In this document: piece by piece, positions 8,156 to 16,668 of the stretch
Numbering within the stretch: the first letter of the stretch is position 1
Layout: every line of letters starts with the position of its first letter
Position numbers and translations under genes: made by a program
NCBI RefSeq assembly: GCF_007828865.1
Contig: NZ_VIVK01000001.1
Coordinates: forward strand, 3,658,001-3,722,000
DNA from: Kribbella amoyensis
GTDB taxonomy: Bacteria; Actinomycetota; Actinomycetes; Propionibacteriales; Kribbellaceae
Direction of reading: 5' to 3'
Length of the DNA stretch: 64,000 bases
The notes under the pieces: generated by a model
Databases searched by the model: none
Seen by the model: the letters and a program-made list of their open reading frames with translations, nothing else
What the model was told of the DNA's origin: nothing

Positions 8156-8913
8156 CCGGCCTCGAACACGTGGCGGTGGTGGCCGCCGGACTCGGTGCTG
8201 GCCTGCTGACGTCGACGGTCGGCGTGGCGTCGCTGGTCAGCTTCCCGGTCCTGGTCGCGTTGGGTATCCCGCCGGTGGTCGCGAACGCGTCCAACACGGT
8301 CGGGCTGATCCCGGCCGGCCTCGGGGGTTCGCTCGGGTACCGCCGGGAGCTGCGCGAACAGCCGAAGGTGACGTGGCTCGTGGTGGCGACCTGCGCGGTC
8401 GGTTCGATCGGCGGGGCCGCGTTGCTGCTGGCGTTGCCGCCCGGGGTGTTCGAGTCGATCGTGCCGTGGCTGATCCTGTTCACCTGCTTGATCGTCGGCG
8501 CGCAGCCGTGGATCTCGCGCTGGCTGCGGTCGCGCAAACCGCACGACCTCGAACCGCGGACCTCGATGGGTCCGGTGACGACCGTGTTCGCGGCGCTGAC
8601 CGGCGTGTACGGCGGGTACTTCGGCGCCGGGTCGGGCGTGATGATGATGGCCGTGCTCGGACTCGGGCTGGACCTCGAACTGCGGGTCGTGAACGCGCTG
8701 AAGACGTTGGCGGTGCTGGCGGCGAACATCGTGGCCGGGCTGATCTTCGTCTTCGTCGCCGAGCTGGACTTCACCGCGATCGGGCTGCTCGCGGCCGGGT
8801 CCATCATCGGCGGCTACGCCGGCGCCCACATCGGCCGCGTGCTGCCGCCGACGTTGCTCCGCGTCCTGATCGTCCTGGCCGGCATCACCGCCGCGATCGC
8901 GATGCTCCGCTGA
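8152..8913 (+). CDS. TauE/SafE-family sulfite/organic-anion exporter
   Basis: A 253-residue membrane protein with 7-8 hydrophobic helices and the two-fold repeat of the TauE/SafE (DUF81) family: GLLTSTVGVASLVSFPVLVALG in the first half and GVYGGYFGAGSGVMMM in the second. The family exports sulfite, sulfoacetate or related anions. Start is the GTG at 8152 inside the stop of the GntR gene. Being coupled to the regulator rather than the carrier, it may export an overflow anion of the same pathway; that is inference. It ends 6 bases before the stop of the convergent gene at 8920. Confidence 0.82.
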   Translation: MTGLEHVAVVAAGLGAGLLTSTVGVASLVSFPVLVALGIPPVVANASNTVGLIPAGLGGSLGYRRELREQPKVTWLVVATCAVGSIGGAALLLALPPGVFESIVPWLILFTCLIVGAQPWISRWLRSRKPHDLEPRTSMGPVTTVFAALTGVYGGYFGAGSGVMMMAVLGLGLDLELRVVNALKTLAVLAANIVAGLIFVFVAELDFTAIGLLAAGSIIGGYAGAHIGRVLPPTLLRVLIVLAGITAAIAMLR

Positions 8914-8919
8914 CCCGGC

Positions 8920-9966
8920 TCAGCTTTCCGGTGGGATCAGGGCGAGGAGGCGGCGGCGGATCGGGTCGACGGGACGGTCGTCGGCGAGGGCGGTGGCCAG
9001 GTCGTCGAGGGTCTGCCAGTACTGGTGCTTGGCCGGCCAGGTGATCGGGAGGGACGCGAGGCGGGCGTTGGTACAGCGGAGTTCGAGGCGGAAGCGGACG
9101 ACCTCGCGTTCGCCTTCGTAGGCGGGGACCGCGTCGGTCAGGTCGCCGGAGGCCGCGAGTTCGGTGAGCAGGACTTCGTGGGCCTGCCGGGCGAGGACGT
9201 ACGGGTTGTGCTCCTGGCGCCAGGTACGGACGGCGTCGCTCGCCTCTTGCAGGGAGAGCGCGACGAGCGCGATGACGCCGGCCTTGATCACCTCCGCGGC
9301 GACCGGATCGCCGACCGCGAGCGCGCCGAGTGGTGCCGAGGCGATGGCGAGTGCGATGAGCGCGAGGATGCGGGTGAGAGCGCCGAGCAGCCGGTCGAGC
9401 AGCGAGTGCTCCCGGCTGATCTCGATCTCGTTGAGCTGGGCCCGCAACTGTTCGACCTGCTGCAGCGCGCGTCGCCGGTCTTCCTGGTTCGCGACGCCTT
9501 GGTCGGCGAGCGTGGCGAGCACGTCGGCGACCACGCCCCGCTGCAGACCGAGGAAGTCCGCCACGTCGTCGAACGGCAGATGGCCGAGCGCCGAGACGGC
9601 GACCAGGCGCGGCACCGCCTTCTTGACGCGCTGCCTGGACCGAGGATGGTCGCCCGACCGGAGCTGGACCGCGGCACTCGCCAGCAGGATGTCGAGATCG
9701 CGGACGACGTCCTGCAGCGCGCGACCCGCCAGCGACACATCACCCGCCTGCCGTGCGGCCGCGCGTTGCTCCTCATGGTCGAGCAGGCGTTGCAGCAGCG
9801 GTGGTGCCGCGGCGCCCTGCGGCGAATCCTCCCGGGGCGACGACTCGTACCGGACCTCGGTCGGCGGCTTGTCGCCGTCGCTGTCCGGCGCGGCCGCACC
9901 CTGCCGGTACGTCTCGGACAGTTTGAACCATTCGTCACGACGCGGACCCGAGGCGGAGAAGCTCAC
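8920..9966 (-). CDS. Hypothetical protein with coiled coil and two membrane segments
   Basis: I do not recognise a named family. The 348 residues show a charged, Pro-rich start (1-60), a helical region, a small winged-helix-like stretch (about 120-160, FDDVADFLGLQRGVVADVL), a coiled coil (about 165-200, EDRRRALQQVEQLRAQLNEI), two adjacent hydrophobic segments (about 205-250) and a soluble helical C-terminus. This layout suggests a membrane-anchored protein with two cytoplasmic domains. GTG at 9966 is chosen because a minus-strand TAGGGT hexamer ends 7 bases upstream and no Shine-Dalgarno exists, the leaderless pattern seen throughout this window. It is convergent with the TauE gene, and no partner gene is evident. 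Confidence 0.7.
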   Translation of the reverse strand: MSFSASGPRRDEWFKLSETYRQGAAAPDSDGDKPPTEVRYESSPREDSPQGAAAPPLLQRLLDHEEQRAAARQAGDVSLAGRALQDVVRDLDILLASAAVQLRSGDHPRSRQRVKKAVPRLVAVSALGHLPFDDVADFLGLQRGVVADVLATLADQGVANQEDRRRALQQVEQLRAQLNEIEISREHSLLDRLLGALTRILALIALAIASAPLGALAVGDPVAAEVIKAGVIALVALSLQEASDAVRTWRQEHNPYVLARQAHEVLLTELAASGDLTDAVPAYEGEREVVRFRLELRCTNARLASLPITWPAKHQYWQTLDDLATALADDRPVDPIRRRLLALIPPES

Positions 9967-10005
9967 GAACTCACCCTAGTGCCCGGTCAGTGCTCGTGCC
10001 GGAGG

Positions 10006-11004
10006 TCAGAAGAGGGCGAGGAAGGGTGGGACGGCGATCAGGCCGATGACGATGCCGTTGGCGACCTTGTGGTCGGCGAGGACGGCGAGGTACTCGCGGA
10101 TGGTCGCGCTCGGCCAGAAGTACCGGGCGGTCGGGGAGCCGAGGACGTGGCCGTTGACCTTCGCCTTGCGGGCGGTGAACGCGGCACGCAGGGCGTGGAA
10201 GTTGTTGGTGACGATCAGGCACCGGTACTTCGGGTTCCGCGCGGCCATCAGCTTGTCGCTGAAGGTCAGATTCTCGAACGTCGAGGTGGACTCGTTCTCG
10301 CGCAGCACCTGATCGGCCGGGACGCCACGCTCGATCAGGTAGTCCGCCATCGCGTCCGCCTCGGGCATGTCCTCGCCCGGTCCCTGGCCGCCGGACGTGA
10401 TCAGCAGCGGGGTACGGCCCTTGCGCCGCTCCTCGGTCCAGACCGCCTGCGCCTTGTCCAGCCGGCTGGCGAGCAACGGCGGTACGCGGCGGCCGCGCAG
10501 GCCCGAGCCGAGCACCACGATGAAGTCCGGCCGCCGGAAGAACCGGATCCGCGCGTAGACGAACGAGTAGGCGAGGAAACAGACGAACAGGAACGACAGG
10601 TACCCGAGCACCCCGCCGAGCGCGCTCCACACCGCGGCCAGGAACCGCGAGTCGAACCGCTGCACCACCGCGCTGAAGCCGACGAACGCGAAGAACCCGA
10701 CTCCCGCGACCAGCGACAGCAGGTTCGCCGGCCGCCGGCCCTCGCGGCGCAGCATCACCACGCCGTTGGCGACCAGCGCGACCGCGAGGACGACCGTCGT
10801 CAGCGGGATCAGCAGCAGCACCGTCAAGGCCAGCCAGCGCGCGGCCGTCTGGTTGACCGACTCGAGCGCGAAGATCGTGCCGAGCCCGGCGAACAACAAG
10901 GCCAGCACCAGGAAGATCCCGTTCCGCAGCACCCGGCGATCGCGGACGAAGCCGATCACGAACAACGCGAACCAGAACGCCGCGATGCCGAACCCGAAGA
11001 TCAT
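10006..11004 (-). CDS. YdcF/SanA-like DUF218 membrane protein
   Basis: A 332-residue protein. The first about 150 residues hold 5 hydrophobic helices; the rest is a DUF218 (YdcF-like) Rossmann domain with FIVVLGSGLRGRRVPPLLASRL, LLITSGGQGPGEDMPEADAM and ENESTSTFENL, then a final hydrophobic helix. DUF218 proteins are linked to envelope/peptidoglycan processing (SanA, ElyC) or bind nucleotides (YdcF); the biochemical role is unclear. The true start is ATG 11004, overlapping the TGA of the upstream gene (ATGA at 11001-11004), so a much longer frame that runs to 11523 is rejected. Confidence 0.82.
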   Translation of the reverse strand: MIFGFGIAAFWFALFVIGFVRDRRVLRNGIFLVLALLFAGLGTIFALESVNQTAARWLALTVLLLIPLTTVVLAVALVANGVVMLRREGRRPANLLSLVAGVGFFAFVGFSAVVQRFDSRFLAAVWSALGGVLGYLSFLFVCFLAYSFVYARIRFFRRPDFIVVLGSGLRGRRVPPLLASRLDKAQAVWTEERRKGRTPLLITSGGQGPGEDMPEADAMADYLIERGVPADQVLRENESTSTFENLTFSDKLMAARNPKYRCLIVTNNFHALRAAFTARKAKVNGHVLGSPTARYFWPSATIREYLAVLADHKVANGIVIGLIAVPPFLALF

Positions 11005-11567
11005 CCGCGCTCCAACCGAGTGGCCGTGGTCCCCAACCGAGGGGCCCTGGTCTCCAGCCGCCGCCAGCTCGCCCAGAACACCAGCGCCGCGAGGACGGAC
11101 CCGGTCGTCGCGAGCGAGGTCGCGCCGAGGGAGTTCGGCCGCTCGGACTCGGTCAGCGCGGTCCCGAAGTCCTGACCGGCGATCGGTACGCCCCACAGGA
11201 TGCCGCCGAGGACGAGAGACACCAGCAGGTACCCGCTGAACAGCACGACCAGGATCACCCGAGGAACGTACTTCCGGCCGGTGTACTCGTGGACCACGCC
11301 GCGCCGGGCGAGCCACCACGACGCCAGACAGGCCAGGCAGGCGAAGGCCAGCGAGTAGATCGTGATCTCGGCCAGCGTGGTGCCGGCGGTGACGGCGTTG
11401 TCGCGGTTGTACGTCTCGTCGGCGCCGCGGAGCGCGGTGTTCTCCAGCTGCCGCCCGGTCCGGGTCCGGACCGCGAGCAGGTAGGTGCTGATGGCAACCA
11501 GTGCGGACGCGCCGGCGATCCACAGCCAGTGCCGGCGGGATGCCACTCCGGGTGCCTCCTTCGTCAC
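11001..11567 (-). CDS. Four-helix membrane protein, PAP2-like N-terminal region without catalytic motifs
   Basis: A 188-residue protein with about 4 membrane helices. The segment VRTRTGRQLENTALRGADE resembles the N-terminal helix and loop of actinobacterial PAP2 phosphatases, but the catalytic motifs (KxxxxxxRP, PSGH, SRxxxxxHxxxD) are absent, so no phosphatase activity is expected. Translationally coupled by ATGA to the DUF218 membrane protein, which makes a joint envelope role likely. GTG start at 11567, with no clear ribosome site. Function unknown. Confidence 0.65.
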   Translation of the reverse strand: MTKEAPGVASRRHWLWIAGASALVAISTYLLAVRTRTGRQLENTALRGADETYNRDNAVTAGTTLAEITIYSLAFACLACLASWWLARRGVVHEYTGRKYVPRVILVVLFSGYLLVSLVLGGILWGVPIAGQDFGTALTESERPNSLGATSLATTGSVLAALVFWASWRRLETRAPRLGTTATRLERG

Positions 11568-11807
11568 GGACGATGAGCGGCCGTCATCAAATCACGGCGG
11601 GGCAACCCCGGCCGAGCGCCCGCGCCGCGTGTGAGCGGCCCGAAAGCTCCCCGCGACAAGCCCGCCGCGAGCCCATCGGAGGTGCCCGCCGGGAGAAGTG
11701 CCCGCCAGGAGGTTCCCCGGGATGAGGTCGCCGGGGTGAGACGGCGGTGTCACTGGTCGCGCGGCTGTGCGAGGCTCCCGGGTGGGTCATCGACGACGGA
11801 GGTACGG

Positions 11808-13037
11808 ATGCGGAACTGGGCGGGCAACATCACCTTCTCGGCCGGCGAACTGGCGCAGCCGGGCACGGTGGCGGAGCTGCAGGAGCTGGTCGGCGCGGGT
11901 GAGCACGTCCGGGTGCTCGGCACCGGGCACTCGTTCAACCGGATCGCGGACACGCCCGGCACGCTCATCTCGGTGGCCGCGCTGCCGAAGCTGATCGAGA
12001 TCGCGCCGGACCGTCGCTCGGTCCGGGTCGCGGCCGGCCTGCGGTACGGCGAGATCACCGCCGAGCTGGAAGCGAACGGGCTCGCCCTGCACAACCTCGG
12101 TTCGCTGCCGCACATCTCGGTCGCCGGTGCCTGCGCGACGGGGACGCACGGATCCGGTGACACCAACGCCCCGCTCGCGGCCGCCGTCGTGTGGACCGAG
12201 TTCGTCGGCGCGGACGGCGAGCTGGTCAGCCTGGACCGGAGCCACCCGGACTTCCCCGGCTCGGTGATCTCGCTCGGCGCGCTGGGTGTGACGACGTACC
12301 TGACCCTCGCGGTCGAGCCGTCGTACCAGATCCGGCAGGTCGTGTACGACGGGCTGCCGGTCGAGCGGCTGGCGACCGACTTCGACGCGGTGTTCGCCAG
12401 CGCGTACTCGGTCAGCGCGTTCACCGACTGGGCCGATCCCGAGGTGATGGTGTGGCGCAAGGCGAAGGAGATCTCGGTCGATCCCGAGTGGCTCGGCGCC
12501 CGGCTCGCCGACGGGCCGCGGCACCCGATCAAGACGATGCCGGCCGACTTCGCCACCGAGCAGGGCGGTGTCCCGGGGCCGTGGAACGCGCGGCTGCCGC
12601 ACTTCCGGCTCGAGTTCACCCCGAGCAACGGTGAGGAACTGCAGTCCGAGTACTTCGTGCCGCGGGCCGAGGCCGGGTCCGCGATCGAGGCGATGCGGGC
12701 CCTGGGCAACGATCTGCGGGAGCTCCTGCAGGTGTCGGAGGTCCGCACGATCGCGGCCGACGACCTCTGGCTGAGCCCGAGCCAGGGGCGGGACACGGTC
12801 GCGTTCCACTTCACCTGGATCCAGGACGAGGCCGCGGTCCGGCCGGTCGTGGAGAAGATCGAGCGCGCCCTGCTCCCACTCGGTGGACGGCCGCACTGGG
12901 GCAAGGTGTTCGCCGCCGACGCGGCCACCCTGCGCGACTGCTACCCCCTGGTGCCGGATTTCGTCGCTCTCGCCGCGAAGTACGACCCGACCGGCAAGTT
13001 CCGCAACCCCTATCTCGACACCTACCTCCCCGCCTGA
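11808..13037 (+). CDS. Alditol/xylitol oxidase (FAD-linked, AldO type)
   Basis: A 409-residue flavoenzyme of the vanillyl-alcohol-oxidase superfamily. The N-terminus NWAGNITF and the FAD loops VLGTGHSFN (His41, the likely covalent FAD site) and LPHISVAGACATGTHGSG match Streptomyces coelicolor alditol oxidase closely. The substrate-side motif GRPHWGK is present near the C-terminus. Reaction: terminal oxidation of polyols such as xylitol or sorbitol with O2, giving the aldose and H2O2. It has no signal peptide, so it is cytoplasmic. ATG at 11808 follows a GGAGG site; the longer frame upstream to 11631 is unsupported. It lies just before the LacI sugar cassette but is separated from it by an inverted repeat and a promoter. 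Confidence 0.88.
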   Translation: MRNWAGNITFSAGELAQPGTVAELQELVGAGEHVRVLGTGHSFNRIADTPGTLISVAALPKLIEIAPDRRSVRVAAGLRYGEITAELEANGLALHNLGSLPHISVAGACATGTHGSGDTNAPLAAAVVWTEFVGADGELVSLDRSHPDFPGSVISLGALGVTTYLTLAVEPSYQIRQVVYDGLPVERLATDFDAVFASAYSVSAFTDWADPEVMVWRKAKEISVDPEWLGARLADGPRHPIKTMPADFATEQGGVPGPWNARLPHFRLEFTPSNGEELQSEYFVPRAEAGSAIEAMRALGNDLRELLQVSEVRTIAADDLWLSPSQGRDTVAFHFTWIQDEAAVRPVVEKIERALLPLGGRPHWGKVFAADAATLRDCYPLVPDFVALAAKYDPTGKFRNPYLDTYLPA

Positions 13038-13075
13038 GCCCGTGTCCTCCGCCGCGCGGTCGGAGGGTGGACGTC

Positions 13076-13161
13076 CACCACTCACCAACCGCGGGATGCC
13101 GGCCCGGCTCAGGCGGGTGAATGGCCGACGGCGGCTGTTCAGGAGGGGTTGGTGAGTGGTG
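13076..13161. repeat. Long inverted repeat downstream of aldO (15-bp arms, 56-base centre)
   Basis: Perfect arms CACCACTCACCAACC (13076-13090) and GGTTGGTGAGTGGTG (13147-13161) enclose 56 bases with no gene. The distance is long for a standard terminator. It could form a large cruciform or stem, or be a small MITE-like remnant. Confidence 0.7.
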
Positions 13162-13246
13162 TGTGTCCGGGCCCCGGCTGGGTTCGCCGGCTGGTCGGCG
13201 CCGTCGGCGTTGTCGGGGTGGAGCCTAACCGGTTCAGTGCGAGGTG

Positions 13247-13305
13247 TTGACGGGATCGGGGGGCGGTTCTACGGTTTGTCGAAGCGCTTCGTCGAAGCGT
13301 TTCGA
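13247..13305 (+). promoter_or_regulatory. LacI-family promoter with two tandem operators
   Basis: TTGACG (13247-13252) and TACGGT (13270-13275), 17 bases apart, form a good promoter whose transcript would start near 13282. Directly over that start lie two abutting operator-like palindromes, CGAAGCGCTTCG (13280-13291) and TCGAAGCGTTTCGA (13292-13305, one mismatch), each with the central CG of LacI-family sites. Predicted: repression of lacI-GH31-GH42 by its own LacI protein until an oligosaccharide signal binds. Confidence 0.85.
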
Positions 13306-13326
13306 TGATCCGGCCGGAGGTGGCTC

Positions 13327-14388
13327 GTGGCGACGATGACGGAGGTGGCGCGGCGGGCCGGGGTGTCGATCAGCACGGTGTCGTACGCACTCACCGGGAC
13401 CCGGCCGATCTCCGCCGCGACCCGGGACCGGGTGCTGCAGGCGATGACCGATCTCGGGTACCAGCCGAACGCGCTGGCTCGTGGGCTGGCGAGCCGGCGG
13501 AGCAGCATTCTCGGGCTGTTGCTGCCGCTGACCGGCCGCGGCCTGGGCGCGACCGAGACCGCGTTCGTGACCGGCGCGACCGCGGCGGCGCGGGAGGCGG
13601 GGTACCACCTGATGCTGTGTCCGGTCGGCGCCGACGACACCGACGAGCTGCACGCGCTGGCCACCCAGCGATTGCTGGACGGCTTCCTCGTGATGGAAGT
13701 CGGGCTGACCGACGGCCGGGTCGACCTGCTGCGCAAGCTGGACGTGCCGTTCGTGCTGATCGGGCGGACCGCCGACACCGAGGGCCTGGCCTGTGTCGAC
13801 ATCGACTTCGAGCGCACCGTCGAGGACGCGGTCGCGCACCTGGCCGGGCTCGGCCACCGGACGATTGCCTACGTCAACCATTCCCGGGACAGCCTGGCCG
13901 GCGGGTACGGGCCGGCCAAGCGCACCGAGACGGCGTTCACGGCGGCGCTCGAGCGGCACGGGATCACCGGCGTGATGGTGCCGACCGAGGACACCGCCGG
14001 CGGCGGCCGGGCCGCGATCCGGGAGGCGCGCGAGCGGTGTCCGGAGCTGACCGGCGTGCTGGTGATGAACGAGAACGCCGCCCTCGGCATCCTCGCGGAT
14101 CTGCGCGAGTCCGGCCTGGAGGTGCCGTTCGACGTCTCGGTGGTGTCGATGGTGACGTCCCCGGTGGTCGCGGACCTGGCCAGCCCTCCGCTCACCGCGA
14201 TGACCTCGCCCGGGACCGCGGTCGGCGCCGCCGCGACCCGCGTCCTCCTGCGCCGCCTCGCCGGCGACAGCGGCGAAGCCGGCGAAGGCCAGGGCGCGAC
14301 GTACGAGGAACTGGTGCCGTGCGAGCTGGAGGTCCGGGGGACCAGCGGACCGGCGCGGACAAGGAAGCCGGCCCGCGGCCGGCGCTGA
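13327..14388 (+). CDS. LacI-family transcriptional regulator of the glycoside cassette
   Basis: A 353-residue regulator with the LacI helix-turn-helix at residues 4-23 (MTEVARRAGVSISTVSYAL), the hinge helix near 45-60 (NALARGLASRRSS) and a periplasmic-binding-protein-like sensor domain. The last 20 residues are Arg/Lys-rich. Start is GTG at 13327 behind GGAGG. It is the first gene of a unit with alpha-xylosidase and beta-galactosidase; no second operator is seen before the downstream genes, so the tandem site at 13279-13305 should control all three. The inducer is probably a xyloglucan-derived sugar (inferred from the enzymes). Confidence 0.9.
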   Translation: MATMTEVARRAGVSISTVSYALTGTRPISAATRDRVLQAMTDLGYQPNALARGLASRRSSILGLLLPLTGRGLGATETAFVTGATAAAREAGYHLMLCPVGADDTDELHALATQRLLDGFLVMEVGLTDGRVDLLRKLDVPFVLIGRTADTEGLACVDIDFERTVEDAVAHLAGLGHRTIAYVNHSRDSLAGGYGPAKRTETAFTAALERHGITGVMVPTEDTAGGGRAAIREARERCPELTGVLVMNENAALGILADLRESGLEVPFDVSVVSMVTSPVVADLASPPLTAMTSPGTAVGAAATRVLLRRLAGDSGEAGEGQGATYEELVPCELEVRGTSGPARTRKPARGRR

Positions 14389-14442
14389 CCATTCGTCCAC
14401 TCCCGCGAGATCACCGCCGGCGTTCAGGTTGAGAGGCAACGG

Positions 14443-16668
14443 ATGAAGTTCACCGACGGGCACTGGCAGTTGCGGACCGGGCTGACCCGGCTGCGACCGG
14501 CAGAGGTGGAGAGCGTCGAGGCAGGTGACCGCTCGCTGACCGTGTACGCCCCGGCGAAGCGGATCGCCCATCGCGGCGACACGCTCAACCAGCCCCTGTT
14601 CACGATCACGTTCGACTCCCCGGCAGCGGGGATCATCGGCGTCCACGTCAGCCATCACCGCGGCGGCCTGCCACCGCACCCGCGGTACGCGCTGAACCGT
14701 GGCGACGAGCATCCCGTGAAGGTCGAGGTGGAAGCTGGGACCGCGCGGCTGACGAGTGGCGAGCTGACCGCCGTCGTCGCGCTGACCGGGCCGTGGGACG
14801 TGCGGTTCGAGCGGGACGGCCGGGCGATCACCGGTTCGGGCGCGGGCAGCATCGGGCTGATCACCGCCGCGGACGGGCGGACGTACCTGCACGAGCAGCT
14901 CGCGTTGGGCGTCGGCGAGACGGTGTACGGCCTGGGCGAGCGGTTCGGGCCGTTGGTGAAGAACGGGCAGACCGTCGACATCTGGAACGCCGACGGCGGC
15001 ACGTCCAGCGAGCAGGCGTACAAGAACGTGCCGTTCTTCCTGAGCAGCAACGGGTACGGCGTGCTCGTGGACACGCCCGCGCAGGTGTCGTTCGAGGTCG
15101 GCTCCGAGGTGGTCTCGCGGAACCAGTTCAGCGTCGAGGGCGAGGAGCTGAGCTACTACGTCATCGACGGACCGGCGCCGAAGGACGTGCTCGATCGGTA
15201 CACCGGGCTCACCGGACGGCCGGCCCGGGTCCCGGCCTGGTCGATGGGGCTGTGGCTGTCGACGTCGTTCACCACGGACTACAACGAGCCGACGGTGACC
15301 AGCTTCGTCGACGGGATGGCCGAGCGGGACCTGCCGTTGAGCGTGTTCCACTTCGACTGCTTCTGGATGCGGCAGTTCCACTGGTGCGACTTCCTCTGGG
15401 ACCCGGCGGCGTTCCCGGACCCGGCCGGGATGCTGGCCCGGCTGAAGTCCCGCGGACTGCGGATCAGCCTGTGGATCAACCCGTACATCGCGCAGCGCTC
15501 GGTGCTGTTCGAGGAGGGCCGCGAGCTCGGGTACCTGCTGAAGCGGACGGACGGCTCGGTCTGGCAGTGGGACCTGTGGCAGGCCGGGATGGCGATCGTC
15601 GACTTCACCAACCCGGACGCGACCGGGTGGTTCCGGAGCAAGCTGCAGGCCCTTATCGACGTCGGGGTGGACTGCTTCAAGACCGACTTCGGCGAGCGCA
15701 TCCCGGTCGACGACGTGGCTTGGTTCGACGGGTCGGATCCGGCGCGGATGCACAACTACTACCCGCAGCTGTACAACGCGGCCGTGTTCGGTCTGCTGGA
15801 GGAGAACCGCGGTCCGGGCGAGGCGGTCCTGTTCGCGCGGTCGGCGACGGCGGGCGGACAGCAGTTCCCGGTGCACTGGGCTGGCGACTGCGAGTCCACG
15901 TTCGAGGCGATGGCGGAGTCGTTGCGGGGCGGGCTGTCGCTGGCCGCGTCCGGGTTCGGGTACTGGAGCCACGACATCGGGGGCTTCGAGGGGACACCGG
16001 ATCCGGCCGTGTTCAAGCGGTGGTTGCCGTTCGGGCTGCTGTCGTCCCACTCGCGACTGCACGGCTCCGGCTCGTACCGCGTCCCGTGGGCGTTCGACGA
16101 GGAAGCGGTGGACGTCCTGCGGTCGTTCACGAAGCTGAAGTTGTCGCTGATGCCTTACCTGATGACCGCGGCCCGCGAGGCACACACTGCCGGGACGCCG
16201 GTGATGCGGCCGATGCTGCTGGAGTTCCCGGAGGATCCTGCGGTCGCGTACCTCGAACGGCAGTACATGCTCGGGCCGGACCTGCTGGTCGCGCCGGTGA
16301 TGAGCGCGGACGGCGAAGTGCGGTTCTACCTGCCGGCGGGGACGTGGACGGACCTGTTCACCGGCGAGCGAGTGGACGGGTCCCGGTGGATCACGCGGAC
16401 GTACGGGTTCGACCGGTTGCCGCTGTTCGTTCGCGAGGGCGCGGTGATCGCGTTCGGCGCGGCGGACGACCGGCCGGAGTACGACTGGGCCGACGGGGTC
16501 ACATTGCGCTGGTTCGCGCCCTCCGACGAGCAGGTGACCGTGGTGAGCCTGCCGGAGCCGGGTGGTGAGGTCGCGGCGCGGATCGAGCTGACGTACTCGG
16601 GTGGGCGGGTCGAGACGCGTGTGGTGGAAGGCGTTTGCGAGCGGTACGAGGTCGAGGTCCGTGGTTGA
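14443..16668 (+). CDS. yicI: GH31 alpha-xylosidase (YicI type)
   Basis: A 741-residue cytoplasmic glycoside hydrolase. The N-terminus (MKFTDGHWQLRTG) and overall length match E. coli YicI. The catalytic nucleophile is Asp415 in FKTDFGE and the acid/base is Asp482 in WAGDCESTF, essentially the positions known for YicI (416 and 482). It removes alpha-1,6-xylose from the non-reducing end of isoprimeverose and xyloglucan oligosaccharides. It has no signal peptide, so oligosaccharides must be imported first, yet no transporter is next to it. It is second in the LacI unit, and its stop overlaps the start of the GH42 gene by 8 bases. Confidence 0.93.
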   Translation: MKFTDGHWQLRTGLTRLRPAEVESVEAGDRSLTVYAPAKRIAHRGDTLNQPLFTITFDSPAAGIIGVHVSHHRGGLPPHPRYALNRGDEHPVKVEVEAGTARLTSGELTAVVALTGPWDVRFERDGRAITGSGAGSIGLITAADGRTYLHEQLALGVGETVYGLGERFGPLVKNGQTVDIWNADGGTSSEQAYKNVPFFLSSNGYGVLVDTPAQVSFEVGSEVVSRNQFSVEGEELSYYVIDGPAPKDVLDRYTGLTGRPARVPAWSMGLWLSTSFTTDYNEPTVTSFVDGMAERDLPLSVFHFDCFWMRQFHWCDFLWDPAAFPDPAGMLARLKSRGLRISLWINPYIAQRSVLFEEGRELGYLLKRTDGSVWQWDLWQAGMAIVDFTNPDATGWFRSKLQALIDVGVDCFKTDFGERIPVDDVAWFDGSDPARMHNYYPQLYNAAVFGLLEENRGPGEAVLFARSATAGGQQFPVHWAGDCESTFEAMAESLRGGLSLAASGFGYWSHDIGGFEGTPDPAVFKRWLPFGLLSSHSRLHGSGSYRVPWAFDEEAVDVLRSFTKLKLSLMPYLMTAAREAHTAGTPVMRPMLLEFPEDPAVAYLERQYMLGPDLLVAPVMSADGEVRFYLPAGTWTDLFTGERVDGSRWITRTYGFDRLPLFVREGAVIAFGAADDRPEYDWADGVTLRWFAPSDEQVTVVSLPEPGGEVAARIELTYSGGRVETRVVEGVCERYEVEVRG

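Noticed and set aside
10006..11523. 505-codon frame suggesting a long fusion protein
   Set aside because: Two normal membrane-protein genes overlap by ATGA in different frames; the upstream part of the long frame is a shadow.
11631..11807. 59-residue N-terminal extension of the alditol oxidase
   Set aside because: The conserved start and GGAGG site are at 11808; the extension is low-complexity.
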